From assembly GCA_030605805.1 (NCBI GenBank), contig JAUWHQ010000220.1, forward strand, positions 1-8,240: a DNA stretch of 8,240 nucleotides. The letters run 5' to 3'. A program made the translations under genes and the position numbers. Source of the DNA: Methanosarcinales archaeon (lineage in GTDB: Archaea > Halobacteriota > Methanosarcinia > Methanosarcinales > Methanogasteraceae). Positions 1 to 7,347 of the stretch are shown one piece after another; positions within the stretch are counted from its first letter, which is position 1; every line of letters starts with the position of its first letter. Below the pieces are notes generated by a model. The model saw only the letters and a program-made list of their open reading frames with translations. It searched no databases and was not told the DNA's origin.

Positions 1-558
<558 letters not shown>

Positions 559-565
559 AATAATC

Positions 566-581
566 GTGCACAAATGTGCAC
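566..581 (+). repeat. Short inverted repeat just after 16S rRNA
   Basis: The sequence GTGCAC-AAAT-GTGCAC starts eight bases past the 16S 3' end. It can form a six-pair hairpin with a four-base loop. Each arm is itself a palindrome, so alternative pairings or a dimeric protein site are possible. A role in 16S 3'-end maturation or transcript end formation is inferred from position alone. Confidence 0.4.
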
Positions 582-666
582 AACTACACTGCCGGTCGAA
601 GACCATAGGATATCAGGACCGATACTCTTTTGTACGCATACTTGGCAGCTCGATTTGGCGCACTCA

Positions 667-703
667 AAAGATATATATTATAGTATTTTCAGTAACTACC
701 ATT
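667..703 (+). promoter_or_regulatory. topA promoter (TATA box, leaderless)
   Basis: A purine-rich AAAAG (BRE-like, 666-670) is followed by the AT run ATATATATTATAG at 671-683. Archaeal TATA boxes are centred about 26-27 bases before the transcription start. A centre near 675-676 therefore puts the start at about 702-704, on the ATG of topA. No Shine-Dalgarno precedes that ATG, which fits leaderless translation. The promoter shows that topA need not depend on read-through from the rRNA gene. Confidence 0.65.
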
Positions 704-3268
704 ATGCACCTGATTATTACGGAGAAGCACAGCACCGCAAAAAGAATCGCAGGCATCCTTTTTAACAAAACATCGAAGATGGTCAGAGTAAACGGGGTGA
801 ATACTTATGAGTCCGGAGACACATCTGTGATCGGGCTCAGCGGGCATGTGGTTGGTATCGACTTTCCTGATGCATACAACAACTGGCAGAAGACCGACGC
901 ACGTGACCTCATCCACGCTGACATCATAACAGTTCCTGATAAAAGAAACACCAAAATTGTATCCGCGCTCAAAAAACTCGGGAAAGGGGCAGATACCGTA
1001 ACAATAGCGACCGACTATGACCGCGAGGGGGAATTGATCGGTGTGGAGGCTTTGAACATAATAAAGGGTGTGAATCCAAAGATCAAGGCGAACAGGGCGA
1101 GATATAGCGCGATCACACCAGCCGAGATCAAGGCGGTCTTTAAGAATCTCAGCCTGATTGATTTCAACCTCGCAGCAGCTGGCGAGTCGCGTCAGGTCAT
1201 TGATCTGGTATGGGGTGCCGCACTGACCAGATATCTCTCGGTCACCTCAAAACGACTCGGAAAGCGGTTTTTGTCTGCAGGCAGGGTTCAATCACCAACT
1301 CTTGCCCTGATTGTGGATCGGGAGAAGGAACGGGAAGCATTCGTTCCGAAACCGTACTGGGAATTGTATGCAGTCCACCCTGGCGAGCAGCAGTTCATAT
1401 CAAAGCACAGAAAAGATCGGTTCTGGGACCGAGAGGAACTTGACCTGGTGATTGCAAGGATTCAGGATGCGAAATCGGGCACGGTTTCTGATGTGAAGAG
1501 GGGAAAGCGGATAGAAAAGCCTCCGACGCCGTTTAATACCACGGAGTTCATCAGGGAAGCGAGTAGAGTTGGGATCAGCCCTGCAAACGCGATGCGGATC
1601 GCAGAGAACCTGTACACAAACGGATTTATCTCATATCCTCGAACCGATAACACCGTTTATCCAAAGACTCTCGACCTGAAATCGCTTGTCTCGATGTTCC
1701 TTGGAAGTACATTCAGGGAATACGCATCCAGATTACTTGAAAAACCACTCAAACCAACTTCCGGGAAAAAAGAGACCACAGATCATCCTCCGATATACCC
1801 TGTAGCGATTGCGAGCAAAGGACAACTGAAAAGCGATGAATGGAAGATCTATGAACTCGTCGTGCGGCGGTTCTTTGCTACTTTTGCAGACGCGTCCATC
1901 TGGAAGACGCTCCGGGTCGTAATCGAGATAAAAGGAGAGGATTTTGTTGCAAACGGCGCGGTGCTCATTGAACCCGGATGGAGATGGTACTATCCGTATC
2001 ATAAATCAGACGACCGCATACTTCCTGATCTGGAAGCAGGACAGGTGCTGGACGTAGAGAAGTTCGATATCGAGAGCAAGACGACGAAACCACCTGCAAG
2101 ATACGGTCAGGCAAGGCTGATCAAGGTGATGGAGGATCTCGGGCTCGGAACAAAATCAACACGCCACGAAATCATCCAGAAATTGTACGACCGGGCTTAT
2201 GTTCATGGAAATCCAGTCCAACCGACGAAAACCGCTTATTCTGTAGTAGATACACTCAAAAAGTACGCTACACCGGTTGTAGTTCCGGATATGACGAATA
2301 AACTCGAACAGGATATGAATCTCATCACAGAGGCGAAGATAACTGAAGAATCTGTGATAAACGAATCAAGAGATATGCTCGATAAGATATTCGAGGATCT
2401 GGTGAATAATAGGGAGAAGATCGCTGAAGAGCTCAGGGATGGGCTGCATAACGATCAGGTCGTCGGACCATGCCCTGAGTGCGGCGCAGAGATGGCGGTA
2501 CGCCCGTCCAGGTTCGGCATGTTCATCGGATGTGGCAATTATCCTGACTGCAACTTCACGCTATCGCTCCCGTCATCAAGGTTCGGGATGGTGGTCGTCA
2601 CCGACCAGGTCTGCGAGGAGCACGGGCTGCACCATATCCAGATCGTGCAGAGCGGAAAACGCCCTGTAGAGATCGGGTGTCCGTATTGCAACCAGCTCAA
2701 GTGGGAAGCCGCCGAGAAAGCCGGGGACGACCCGGTCGTCGGACCATGCCCCGAATGCAGATCAGATCTTGTTGTCAAGCTATCCCGGGGGGGCGGCAGG
2801 TTCATCAAATGCAGCAACCCGGCTCAGGATTGCTCGTTCACACTGCCGCTCCCTTCGCCCAGATATGGCGAACTGGTCATCACCGATCAGGTCTGCAAGG
2901 AGCACGGACTGTACCACGTCCGCATCGCAAGCGAGGGCAAGAGTCCATGGGAGATCGGGTGCCCGTATTGCAGCTACATCGAGTGGCAGAAGAAGCAAGA
3001 CGAGAAGAAAAGTAAACAGGGTGGTAAAAGTGTTAAGGGTGGTAAGAAGAGTACCGGCACGAAGAAGAGCAGGGGTAAAGGAAGCAGGAGTAAAAAAGCA
3101 TCAGAATTGACCAAAATCGGCGGCATCGGTGGTGCAATCGTGAAACAGTTGGAAGCTGCCGGGATAAAGACGCTGAAAGATCTGGCGGCTGCCGATCCTG
3201 AAGAATTGTCCTTAAAACTCAACAAGATCAGCAAAAATCGGATTGCTAACTGGCAAGCATCGATTTAA
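704..3268 (+). CDS. topA: DNA topoisomerase I (type IA, archaeal)
   Basis: Type IA topoisomerase, 854 residues, which nicks one strand through a 5'-phosphotyrosine and passes the other strand to relax negative supercoils. The N-terminal Toprim domain begins MHLIITEKHSTAKRIA (catalytic Glu7) and carries TDYDREGE with acidic residues D104, D106 and E108. The active-site tyrosine is Y311 in GFISYPRTDNT. The C-terminal part has a C4 zinc ribbon (C590, C593, C610, C616) and a CHCC cluster (C637, H640, C659, C662). Both are then repeated (C682, C685, C703, C710 and C731, H734, C753, C756). A Lys/Ser/Gly-rich basic linker (about 760-800) and a helix-hairpin-helix (LTKIGGIGGAIVKQLEAAGI onward) close the protein. 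The frame stays open upstream to 566, but those residues match nothing in the family and include the TATA region, so the ATG at 704 is chosen. It overlaps the convergent downstream gene by 4 bases. Reverse gyrase is excluded because there is no helicase part. Confidence 0.95.
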   Translation: MHLIITEKHSTAKRIAGILFNKTSKMVRVNGVNTYESGDTSVIGLSGHVVGIDFPDAYNNWQKTDARDLIHADIITVPDKRNTKIVSALKKLGKGADTVTIATDYDREGELIGVEALNIIKGVNPKIKANRARYSAITPAEIKAVFKNLSLIDFNLAAAGESRQVIDLVWGAALTRYLSVTSKRLGKRFLSAGRVQSPTLALIVDREKEREAFVPKPYWELYAVHPGEQQFISKHRKDRFWDREELDLVIARIQDAKSGTVSDVKRGKRIEKPPTPFNTTEFIREASRVGISPANAMRIAENLYTNGFISYPRTDNTVYPKTLDLKSLVSMFLGSTFREYASRLLEKPLKPTSGKKETTDHPPIYPVAIASKGQLKSDEWKIYELVVRRFFATFADASIWKTLRVVIEIKGEDFVANGAVLIEPGWRWYYPYHKSDDRILPDLEAGQVLDVEKFDIESKTTKPPARYGQARLIKVMEDLGLGTKSTRHEIIQKLYDRAYVHGNPVQPTKTAYSVVDTLKKYATPVVVPDMTNKLEQDMNLITEAKITEESVINESRDMLDKIFEDLVNNREKIAEELRDGLHNDQVVGPCPECGAEMAVRPSRFGMFIGCGNYPDCNFTLSLPSSRFGMVVVTDQVCEEHGLHHIQIVQSGKRPVEIGCPYCNQLKWEAAEKAGDDPVVGPCPECRSDLVVKLSRGGGRFIKCSNPAQDCSFTLPLPSPRYGELVITDQVCKEHGLYHVRIASEGKSPWEIGCPYCSYIEWQKKQDEKKSKQGGKSVKGGKKSTGTKKSRGKGSRSKKASELTKIGGIGGAIVKQLEAAGIKTLKDLAAADPEELSLKLNKISKNRIANWQASI
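2458..2986 (+). repeat. Tandem duplication of the zinc-ribbon module inside topA
   Basis: Two in-frame copies lie at about 2458-2704 and 2734-2986. Both start with the identical 18-base run GGTCGTCGGACCATGCCC, offset by 276 bases (92 codons). Near-identical stretches follow in the same order: the codons for TDQVC-EHGL near 2608 and 2884, and EIGCPYC near 2671 and 2951. Each copy encodes a C4 ribbon followed by a CHCC cluster. Copy 2 has three glycines (RGGGRF) where copy 1 has the shorter SRFGMF. Third-position agreement beyond what the protein needs suggests a recent duplication or gene conversion between copies. Confidence 0.85.
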
Positions 3269-3699
3269 CCGCTGTCGCTCTCGTAATAGATATCAGGAGT
3301 CTTGTTGGTATGCAGGTATGTTCTTGAATACCCATCTGGCAGTTTCACGACCAGTTTTTCGAAGGTCATGCCAAGATCATGCGAGTTGTGGAAATAATAT
3401 CCGTTGCTGTAGTGCGAAACGTTCTTTACGACAACGGTTGCCTGTTCACAGCCAATTTTCTGCAGATCAACATCGTCAAACGACGTGAATCTTGCTTTGA
3501 TCTCGGGTGCGATATTTGCACTGCCAAACGCCAGAACATAGACCTTTGCAAGGAAATCAAGCTCGTAATCGAGGATGAATACTGCGTCCGTGCCCTGAAA
3601 TTGCATGGTTGTCAGGGTGACCTGCAGATAGCCTGCCGATGCAGCAGGCACGGTTGCCAGTGCCACGAGGAGGATTGATATCGTTATCAGTCGTTTCAT
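3265..3699 (-). CDS. Secreted protein of unknown function
   Basis: A 144-residue protein I do not recognise. It opens with a clear Sec signal peptide: MKR, a hydrophobic core (LITISILLVALATV), and a probable cleavage after ASA at residue 22. That leaves an export product of about 122 residues with no further membrane segment. The mature part alternates hydrophobic and polar residues, as in a beta-rich fold. It has one cysteine (in LQKIGCEQ), an aromatic patch HYSNGYYFHNSHDLG and the tail PDGYSRTYLHTNKTPDIYYE. The tail reminds me of small conserved secreted proteins of methanogens, but I cannot name a family. The ATG at 3699 sits where a transcript from the TATA box at 3725-3732 would begin, so the mRNA looks leaderless. 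Its stop overlaps the topA stop. It is divergent from the response regulator and might be co-regulated with it. Confidence 0.8.
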   Translation of the reverse strand: MKRLITISILLVALATVPAASAGYLQVTLTTMQFQGTDAVFILDYELDFLAKVYVLAFGSANIAPEIKARFTSFDDVDLQKIGCEQATVVVKNVSHYSNGYYFHNSHDLGMTFEKLVVKLPDGYSRTYLHTNKTPDIYYESDSG

Positions 3700-3789
3700 T
3701 CAATCATCGATTTATCCCTTTATGATATATAGTTTTTTCTGCTCGATATCGACATATTTATCTGGTTTACGCCCCATACATTATATTTG
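3700..3789. promoter_or_regulatory. Divergent promoter region (secreted protein / response regulator)
   Basis: This 90-base AT-rich region lies between two divergent starts. On the minus strand, AAAAAACTATATATCA (plus 3723-3738) gives a BRE-like A run plus a TATA box centred near 3728, about 29 bases before the ATG at 3699. On the plus strand, CATATTTATC (3753-3762) is a TATA-like box centred near 3757, about 32 bases before the ATG at 3790. The expected starts leave leaders of about 0-3 and 5 nucleotides. The two boxes are only about 29 bases apart, so transcription-factor assembly at one may hinder the other or share a regulator. Confidence 0.6.
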
Positions 3790-4581
3790 ATGTCAAAAAG
3801 AGTCATGATTGTGGATGATGCGGCGTACATGCGCGAGATGCTCGAAGAGGTCATCGAAACGTATGATGCATCTGATAGGTATGAGATCGTGGGGGTTGCT
3901 GCCGACGGGGATGAAGCCATCGCGAAATATCGTGAACTCCTGGATGCGGGACAGCGCCCTGACGTCGTAACCCTCGATATCGTGATGCCGAACATGGATG
4001 GGGTTGTTGTGATTGACGAACTCAAGAAATGCGACCCGGATGTGAAAATCCTTGCAATCTCAGCGCTTGGATCGCCTGACACCATCGATCGGGTGATGCA
4101 TGCAGGAGCGAAGGATTACATCATCAAGCCGTTCTCTGTGGACGATCTGATGGATGCGATCCGGCATACCTGCACGCCTGATGCAGGCGCAGGAACCGCG
4201 AAGAGGAAGCCGGTTCCGGTTTTCACCAATGAAAACGTGATTTCCGGAACAATCTCGTCAAGCGATGGCGGTCAGGTGGTTGTAACAGTGGAAAATGCCA
4301 CGATCGATGCAATATCGAATTACCGGGCTGGCGAGCCGGTAAAGATCCACATCGATCCGGCAAACATCGAGTTGCAGAAGCACCCCGATGCCACAAAGAA
4401 CCATCTGGAAGGGACGGTTACAGAGATCACCCAATCAAGCCCGGTCTCGCAGGTGAAGCTGGACTGCGGATTCGAACTTGCAGCGAATATGCCGTCAAAA
4501 ATGCTTGAAGGTATGCATCTTTCAGTCGGTGACCGGGTTTATGCCACATTTGGTCCGCTCGCTGCTCATATCAAACGATAG
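3790..4581 (+). CDS. Response regulator: CheY-like receiver fused to a TOBE/Mop-type domain
   Basis: A 263-residue soluble protein. Residues 1-128 form a full receiver domain: acidic pair D9-D10, phospho-acceptor D63 in VTLDIVMPNMDG, switch residue S91 in AISALG, and K113 in the KPF motif. A short Pro/Lys-rich linker (about 130-147) follows. Residues 149-263 read like the doubled TOBE regulatory end of ModC/WtpC ATPases: NVISGTI, a first repeat ending GEPVKIHIDPANIEL, then NHLEGTVTEI, VKLDCGFELAANM and GDRVYATFGPLAAHIK. The LDCGF and final A-H-I strand closely recall archaeal WtpC. There is no DNA-binding, methylesterase or cyclase output. I infer that it couples histidine-kinase signalling to binding of molybdate/tungstate or another ligand. 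No kinase is adjacent. The ATG at 3790 is preferred over the TTG one codon earlier. The stop overlaps the aminotransferase gene by 11 bases. Confidence 0.88.
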   Translation: MSKRVMIVDDAAYMREMLEEVIETYDASDRYEIVGVAADGDEAIAKYRELLDAGQRPDVVTLDIVMPNMDGVVVIDELKKCDPDVKILAISALGSPDTIDRVMHAGAKDYIIKPFSVDDLMDAIRHTCTPDAGAGTAKRKPVPVFTNENVISGTISSSDGGQVVVTVENATIDAISNYRAGEPVKIHIDPANIELQKHPDATKNHLEGTVTEITQSSPVSQVKLDCGFELAANMPSKMLEGMHLSVGDRVYATFGPLAAHIKR

Positions 4582-5707
4582 TATCTCCGATTCGTTTTAG
4601 CGCATCGCATATCCGTTTTCTGGATGCCGCATAAGATATGCGGATAAAATCGGCACCACCGGGTCCGAATGCTGATCCTGGTGTGACCGCGATATAAGCT
4701 TCTCTTAGCAGCCGTTCTGCGACAGCGTCGCCGCCTCCGTACTCTGATACATTCAGGAAGATGTAGAACGCACCATCCGGTTTTTTGCAGTCGAATCCGA
4801 GCGAGTTTAGCCCATCGACCAGGATATCCCGCCGTGCTCTGAATTCGGATACCATCGCATCGACTGAACTCTGATCCGAACAGAGTGCGGTTATGCCGGC
4901 GTGCTGGACAAAGGATGTTGCATGGCTTACCGAGTGCGATTGCAGTTTGAGGGCATCTCTGGTGACATCTGCCGGCGCAGCCATGTAACCAAGACGCCAG
5001 CCAGTCATCGCATAAGACTTTGAAAAACCGTTGATCGTGATCACACGGTCCTGCATTCCATCAAAAGAGCCGATGCTGAAGTGCGTTTTGCCGTAGATGA
5101 TCTTTTCGTAGATTTCATCGGAAAGCACCATGATGTCATTATCGATTGCAATATCTGCGATCTCTTCGAGGTATTTTCTGTCAAATACGGCGCCAGTCGG
5201 GTTGCCCGGGCTGTTTATGATGATGAGCTTTGTCTTACCTGTGACATGCTCTCCAAGATCAGGCGGCATAAAATCGCGATCGGTCGGAGCCCACATCGTG
5301 CGGGCGCCGGCATACCTGATACACGCGTCGTACGTGACCCATGACGGATCAAGCAGTATCGCCTCGTCCCCCTCGTCCAGAACAGCCTGGATAGCCATGA
5401 ATACCGCCTGCTTTGCACCGGCTGTCACGAGGATTTGATCGGACGAAACATCGAGGCAGTTATCCGCGTGAAATTTCTTCGCGATCGCCCCTATAAGTTC
5501 GGGGATGCCTGCACTCGGCGTATAATGCGTATCACCACGACGCAGCGACTGGATCGCCGATTTGCAGATGTGTCTCGGCGTTCTAAAATCAGGCTCGCCA
5601 AGACTGAGCGTGATCACGTCCTTCCCTTCTCTTGCGATCTTTGCTGCAAGTTTTGCTATGGCGAGCGTTGCAGACTCTTGTATGTGATTCAGCCGTGCGG
5701 ATGTCAT
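4571..5707 (-). CDS. Pyridoxal-phosphate aminotransferase, class I (aspartate aminotransferase-like)
   Basis: A 378-residue cytosolic fold-type I PLP enzyme of normal length. It opens with LSLGEPDFRTP (35-44), a substrate-side glycine motif of aspartate/aromatic aminotransferases. NSPGNPTG spans 165-172 with the cofactor-binding N169. D197 and Y200 in LSDEIYE contact the pyridine ring. K230 in GFSKSYAMTGWRLG is the Schiff-base lysine, with R238 holding the phosphate, and R356 in FIRISYA binds the substrate alpha-carboxylate. The pattern fits the AspC-type group found in archaea. Aspartate/2-oxoglutarate transamination is the likeliest reaction, but aromatic or alanine/valine substrates cannot be excluded, so no symbol is given. 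It follows the transporter permease by 53 bases on the same strand but has its own TATA-like box, so it probably forms a separate unit. No Shine-Dalgarno precedes the ATG. Confidence 0.93.
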   Translation of the reverse strand: MTSARLNHIQESATLAIAKLAAKIAREGKDVITLSLGEPDFRTPRHICKSAIQSLRRGDTHYTPSAGIPELIGAIAKKFHADNCLDVSSDQILVTAGAKQAVFMAIQAVLDEGDEAILLDPSWVTYDACIRYAGARTMWAPTDRDFMPPDLGEHVTGKTKLIIINSPGNPTGAVFDRKYLEEIADIAIDNDIMVLSDEIYEKIIYGKTHFSIGSFDGMQDRVITINGFSKSYAMTGWRLGYMAAPADVTRDALKLQSHSVSHATSFVQHAGITALCSDQSSVDAMVSEFRARRDILVDGLNSLGFDCKKPDGAFYIFLNVSEYGGGDAVAERLLREAYIAVTPGSAFGPGGADFIRISYAASRKRICDALKRIGDTIV

Positions 5708-5739
5708 GTTATGTTGTTTTGATGCCGATTCTGTTGCGC

Positions 5740-5754
5740 AGTAATATAATTACT
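5740..5754 (-). promoter_or_regulatory. Aminotransferase promoter with overlapping palindrome
   Basis: AGTAAT-ATA-ATTACT is a perfect six-base inverted repeat around a three-base centre. On the minus strand its core reads AATTATATTA, a TATA-like box centred near 5747. A start at about 5720 would give a leader of around 13 nucleotides before the ATG at 5707. A dimeric regulator bound here would block TBP. Because the site is AT-rich, part of the symmetry may be chance. Confidence 0.45.
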
Positions 5755-5760
5755 ATTCTA

Positions 5761-6573
5761 TCAGTACTTAAAGTTATGTCCGGACGGTATCAATGAAGTG
5801 AGAAGAAAAACGACTCCGGATACCAGAACAATCGTTGATCCTGATGGTAAATCTAAGAGATATGAAAGATACAGACCGGTGATTGCGAATAAAGCTGCGA
5901 AGATGATTGAAAGCCCCATCATTTTTTTCATATCGTTTGTAAACCGTCTGCTCACTGATGCAGGAATCGTCAGCAGGGCGATCACCAGAATGACCCCGAC
6001 GACCCGTATCAGCATCACCACGGTCAGTGCGATCAGACAGAGGAGCACGAGATACAGTTTGTGGGCAGGAATTCCGATCACCGTTGCAAACTCCTCGTCG
6101 AAGGTTATCGCAAGGAATTCCTTGTACAGGAGGCATACCACGGTGACAATGATCACATCAAGGGCTAACATGACCCAGAGCGTGGAATGCGACACCATCA
6201 GGATGTTTCCGAACAGATAACTGAGCAGATCAGGGGCGTAGCCCGGTGTCAGTGCGATCAACATGATGCCAAGCGCCATGCCCATCGCCCACAGGATGCC
6301 GATGGCGACATCCTCTGACAGCCGCGTCCGCCGGCTCACCTCCCCGATGGCGAGCGCTGATGCTATGCCAAACGGGATCACGCAGAGCACAGGCTCGATT
6401 CCAAGGAAGTATCCAAGCCCGATACCGCCGAATGAGGCGTGGGATATCCCTCCGCTGATAAACACGATCCTCTTCACCACCACATACACGCCGATGATCC
6501 CGCACGCTATGGCAGCAAGAAGGCTTGCTGCAAGCGCATCCATCATGAATCCGTACTCCAGTGCCTCGATCAT
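5761..6573 (-). CDS. Metal-ion ABC transporter permease (ZnuB/MntB type, ABC-3 family)
   Basis: A 270-residue integral membrane protein that forms the channel of a zinc/manganese-type importer, probably as a homodimer. About eight hydrophobic segments are visible, starting with LAASLLAAIACGIIGVYVVV (residues about 14-33). The family hallmark follows: VKRIVFISGGISHASFGGIGLG, where the SHASFGG stretch is highly conserved in ABC-3 permeases. A cytoplasmic loop with SRRTRLSEDVAIGILWA lies near residues 80-96, and the coupling-region LLTIPASVSRRFTNDMKKM comes in the second half. The ATG at 6573 is preceded, six bases away, by GGAGG. The gene lies 24 bases after the ATPase gene and is last in the operon. 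The metal (zinc, manganese or iron) cannot be told from the sequence. Confidence 0.94.
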   Translation of the reverse strand: MIEALEYGFMMDALAASLLAAIACGIIGVYVVVKRIVFISGGISHASFGGIGLGYFLGIEPVLCVIPFGIASALAIGEVSRRTRLSEDVAIGILWAMGMALGIMLIALTPGYAPDLLSYLFGNILMVSHSTLWVMLALDVIIVTVVCLLYKEFLAITFDEEFATVIGIPAHKLYLVLLCLIALTVVMLIRVVGVILVIALLTIPASVSRRFTNDMKKMMGLSIIFAALFAITGLYLSYLLDLPSGSTIVLVSGVVFLLTSLIPSGHNFKY

Positions 6574-6579
6574 CCCATT

Positions 6580-6584
6580 CCTCC
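6580..6584 (-). promoter_or_regulatory. Shine-Dalgarno of the permease gene
   Basis: GGAGG on the minus strand lies six bases before the ATG at 6573 and pairs fully with the CCTCC near the 16S 3' end in this same window. It fixes the permease start and rules out the out-of-frame ATG five bases upstream. Confidence 0.7.
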
Positions 6585-6597
6585 ATTATTGCTCTCT

Positions 6598-7347
6598 TCA
6601 GTGCTCTCTTAGTACCCGGTGCGGGATACCGTGTGCGATCAATTCTACCGGGCACTGGTATGCCGCTTCCAGATCCTCTGCCAGCAACTCCTTTGAGTCG
6701 TGATAGAATAGTCTCCGGTTGAGACATGCGATCTTGCTCACATGCACCGAGACTGCTGTGATGTCATGCGAGACCATCACGATCGCCATCCTCTGTCTCA
6801 GTCTTCCGAGCAGCTCATAAAACTCAGTCTGCACACGCGCATCGATGCCTGCTGCAGGCTCATCAAGCAGGAGTACCTTTGGTTCTGCTGCGAGCGCTCT
6901 TGCGATAAAGACCCGCTGCTGCTGCCCTCCCGACAGTCTGCCAATCTGTCTCTCTTTAAGCGAAAGCATCCCCACCACTTCGAGGGCGCTGCGAGCCATT
7001 TTTTTGTCATGGTCAGTGTACCGCTTGAAGAGCGCCTTTCCGGCGCGCCCTGTCAGCACCACATCCCGGACGCTGATCGGAAAGCTATGGTCAAAGAGGC
7101 TGTACTGGGGGACGTACCCGATATATCTCCTGTTCTGCAACGGATCTCCCCCGAAAACCCTGACTTCTCCGCTGTCAGGCTTCACCAGCCCGAGTATGAC
7201 CTTTAAGAGCGTGGTCTTCCCGCCTCCGTTCGGTCCTATGATACCAAGGAAATCATGCTGGTATATTGAGAGAGAGACATCCTCAAGCACAGGCATGTCA
7301 CCATAGTGCACCGACACGTTCCTCAAACCGATGACTTCTTCAGCCAT
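6598..7347 (-). CDS. Metal-ion ABC transporter ATP-binding protein (ZnuC/MntA type)
   Basis: A 249-residue ABC ATPase that powers the importer. The Walker A motif GPNGGGKTT is at 38-46, the Q-loop Q81 in YVPQ, the signature LSGGQQQR at 138-145, Walker B KVLLLDEP at 157-164, and the switch histidine H194 in SHD. The stretch IGYVPQYSLFDHSFPISVRDVVLTGR is typical of the ATPases of zinc/manganese importers. All catalytic residues are intact. The tail after residue 205 is short and has no TOBE domain, as expected for this class; this matters because a TOBE domain occurs in the response regulator nearby. A GGGAG precedes the ATG. The gene lies 80 bases after the binding-protein gene and 24 before the permease, all on the minus strand. 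Confidence 0.95.
   Translation of the reverse strand: MAEEVIGLRNVSVHYGDMPVLEDVSLSIYQHDFLGIIGPNGGGKTTLLKVILGLVKPDSGEVRVFGGDPLQNRRYIGYVPQYSLFDHSFPISVRDVVLTGRAGKALFKRYTDHDKKMARSALEVVGMLSLKERQIGRLSGGQQQRVFIARALAAEPKVLLLDEPAAGIDARVQTEFYELLGRLRQRMAIVMVSHDITAVSVHVSKIACLNRRLFYHDSKELLAEDLEAAYQCPVELIAHGIPHRVLREH

Larger units (their letters stand above)
559..703 (+). other. Spacer between 16S rRNA and topA
   Basis: This 145-base stretch holds no tRNA and no start of a 23S gene. It begins with a short inverted repeat (566-581), continues with a mixed sequence containing CTCTTTT near 624-630 that could serve as a U-rich termination site for the rRNA transcript, and ends with the topA promoter. In archaea, precursor 16S is usually flanked by complementary strands forming a bulge-helix-bulge processing stem. 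The 3' strand of such a stem would lie here, but its partner is upstream of the window, so this cannot be tested. Confidence 0.6.

Noticed and set aside
566..703. N-terminal extension of topA by 46 residues
   Set aside because: The extension covers the spacer hairpin and TATA box and is unlike the family; MHLIITEKHS at 704 is the normal start of the Toprim domain.
559..703. tRNA-Ala in the spacer after 16S
   Set aside because: I looked for an acceptor stem, T-loop GGTTCAAAT-type block and TGC anticodon arm and found none.
2439..3110. Several plus- and minus-strand frames inside the zinc-ribbon part of topA
   Set aside because: They are out-of-frame shadows of a GC-rich repeated coding region; the topA frame holds all the conserved motifs.
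3787..3789. TTG as start of the response regulator
   Set aside because: The ATG at 3790 is adjacent, better placed and gives the normal MSKRVMIVDD receiver start.
5705..6573. Aminotransferase as a fourth gene of the metal-transport operon
   Set aside because: Same strand and only 53 bases away, but it has its own TATA-like box and no functional link to metal import; co-transcription is possible but not supported.
5798..6703. Plus-strand frames opposite the permease
   Set aside because: Rich in Ser, Thr, Met and Arg without domain pattern; the minus strand encodes a clear ABC-3 permease there.
6230..6727. Minus-strand 165-residue frame spanning the ATPase-permease junction
   Set aside because: It is Arg/Gly/His-rich and overlaps two well-supported genes; its existence is a by-product of their codon use.
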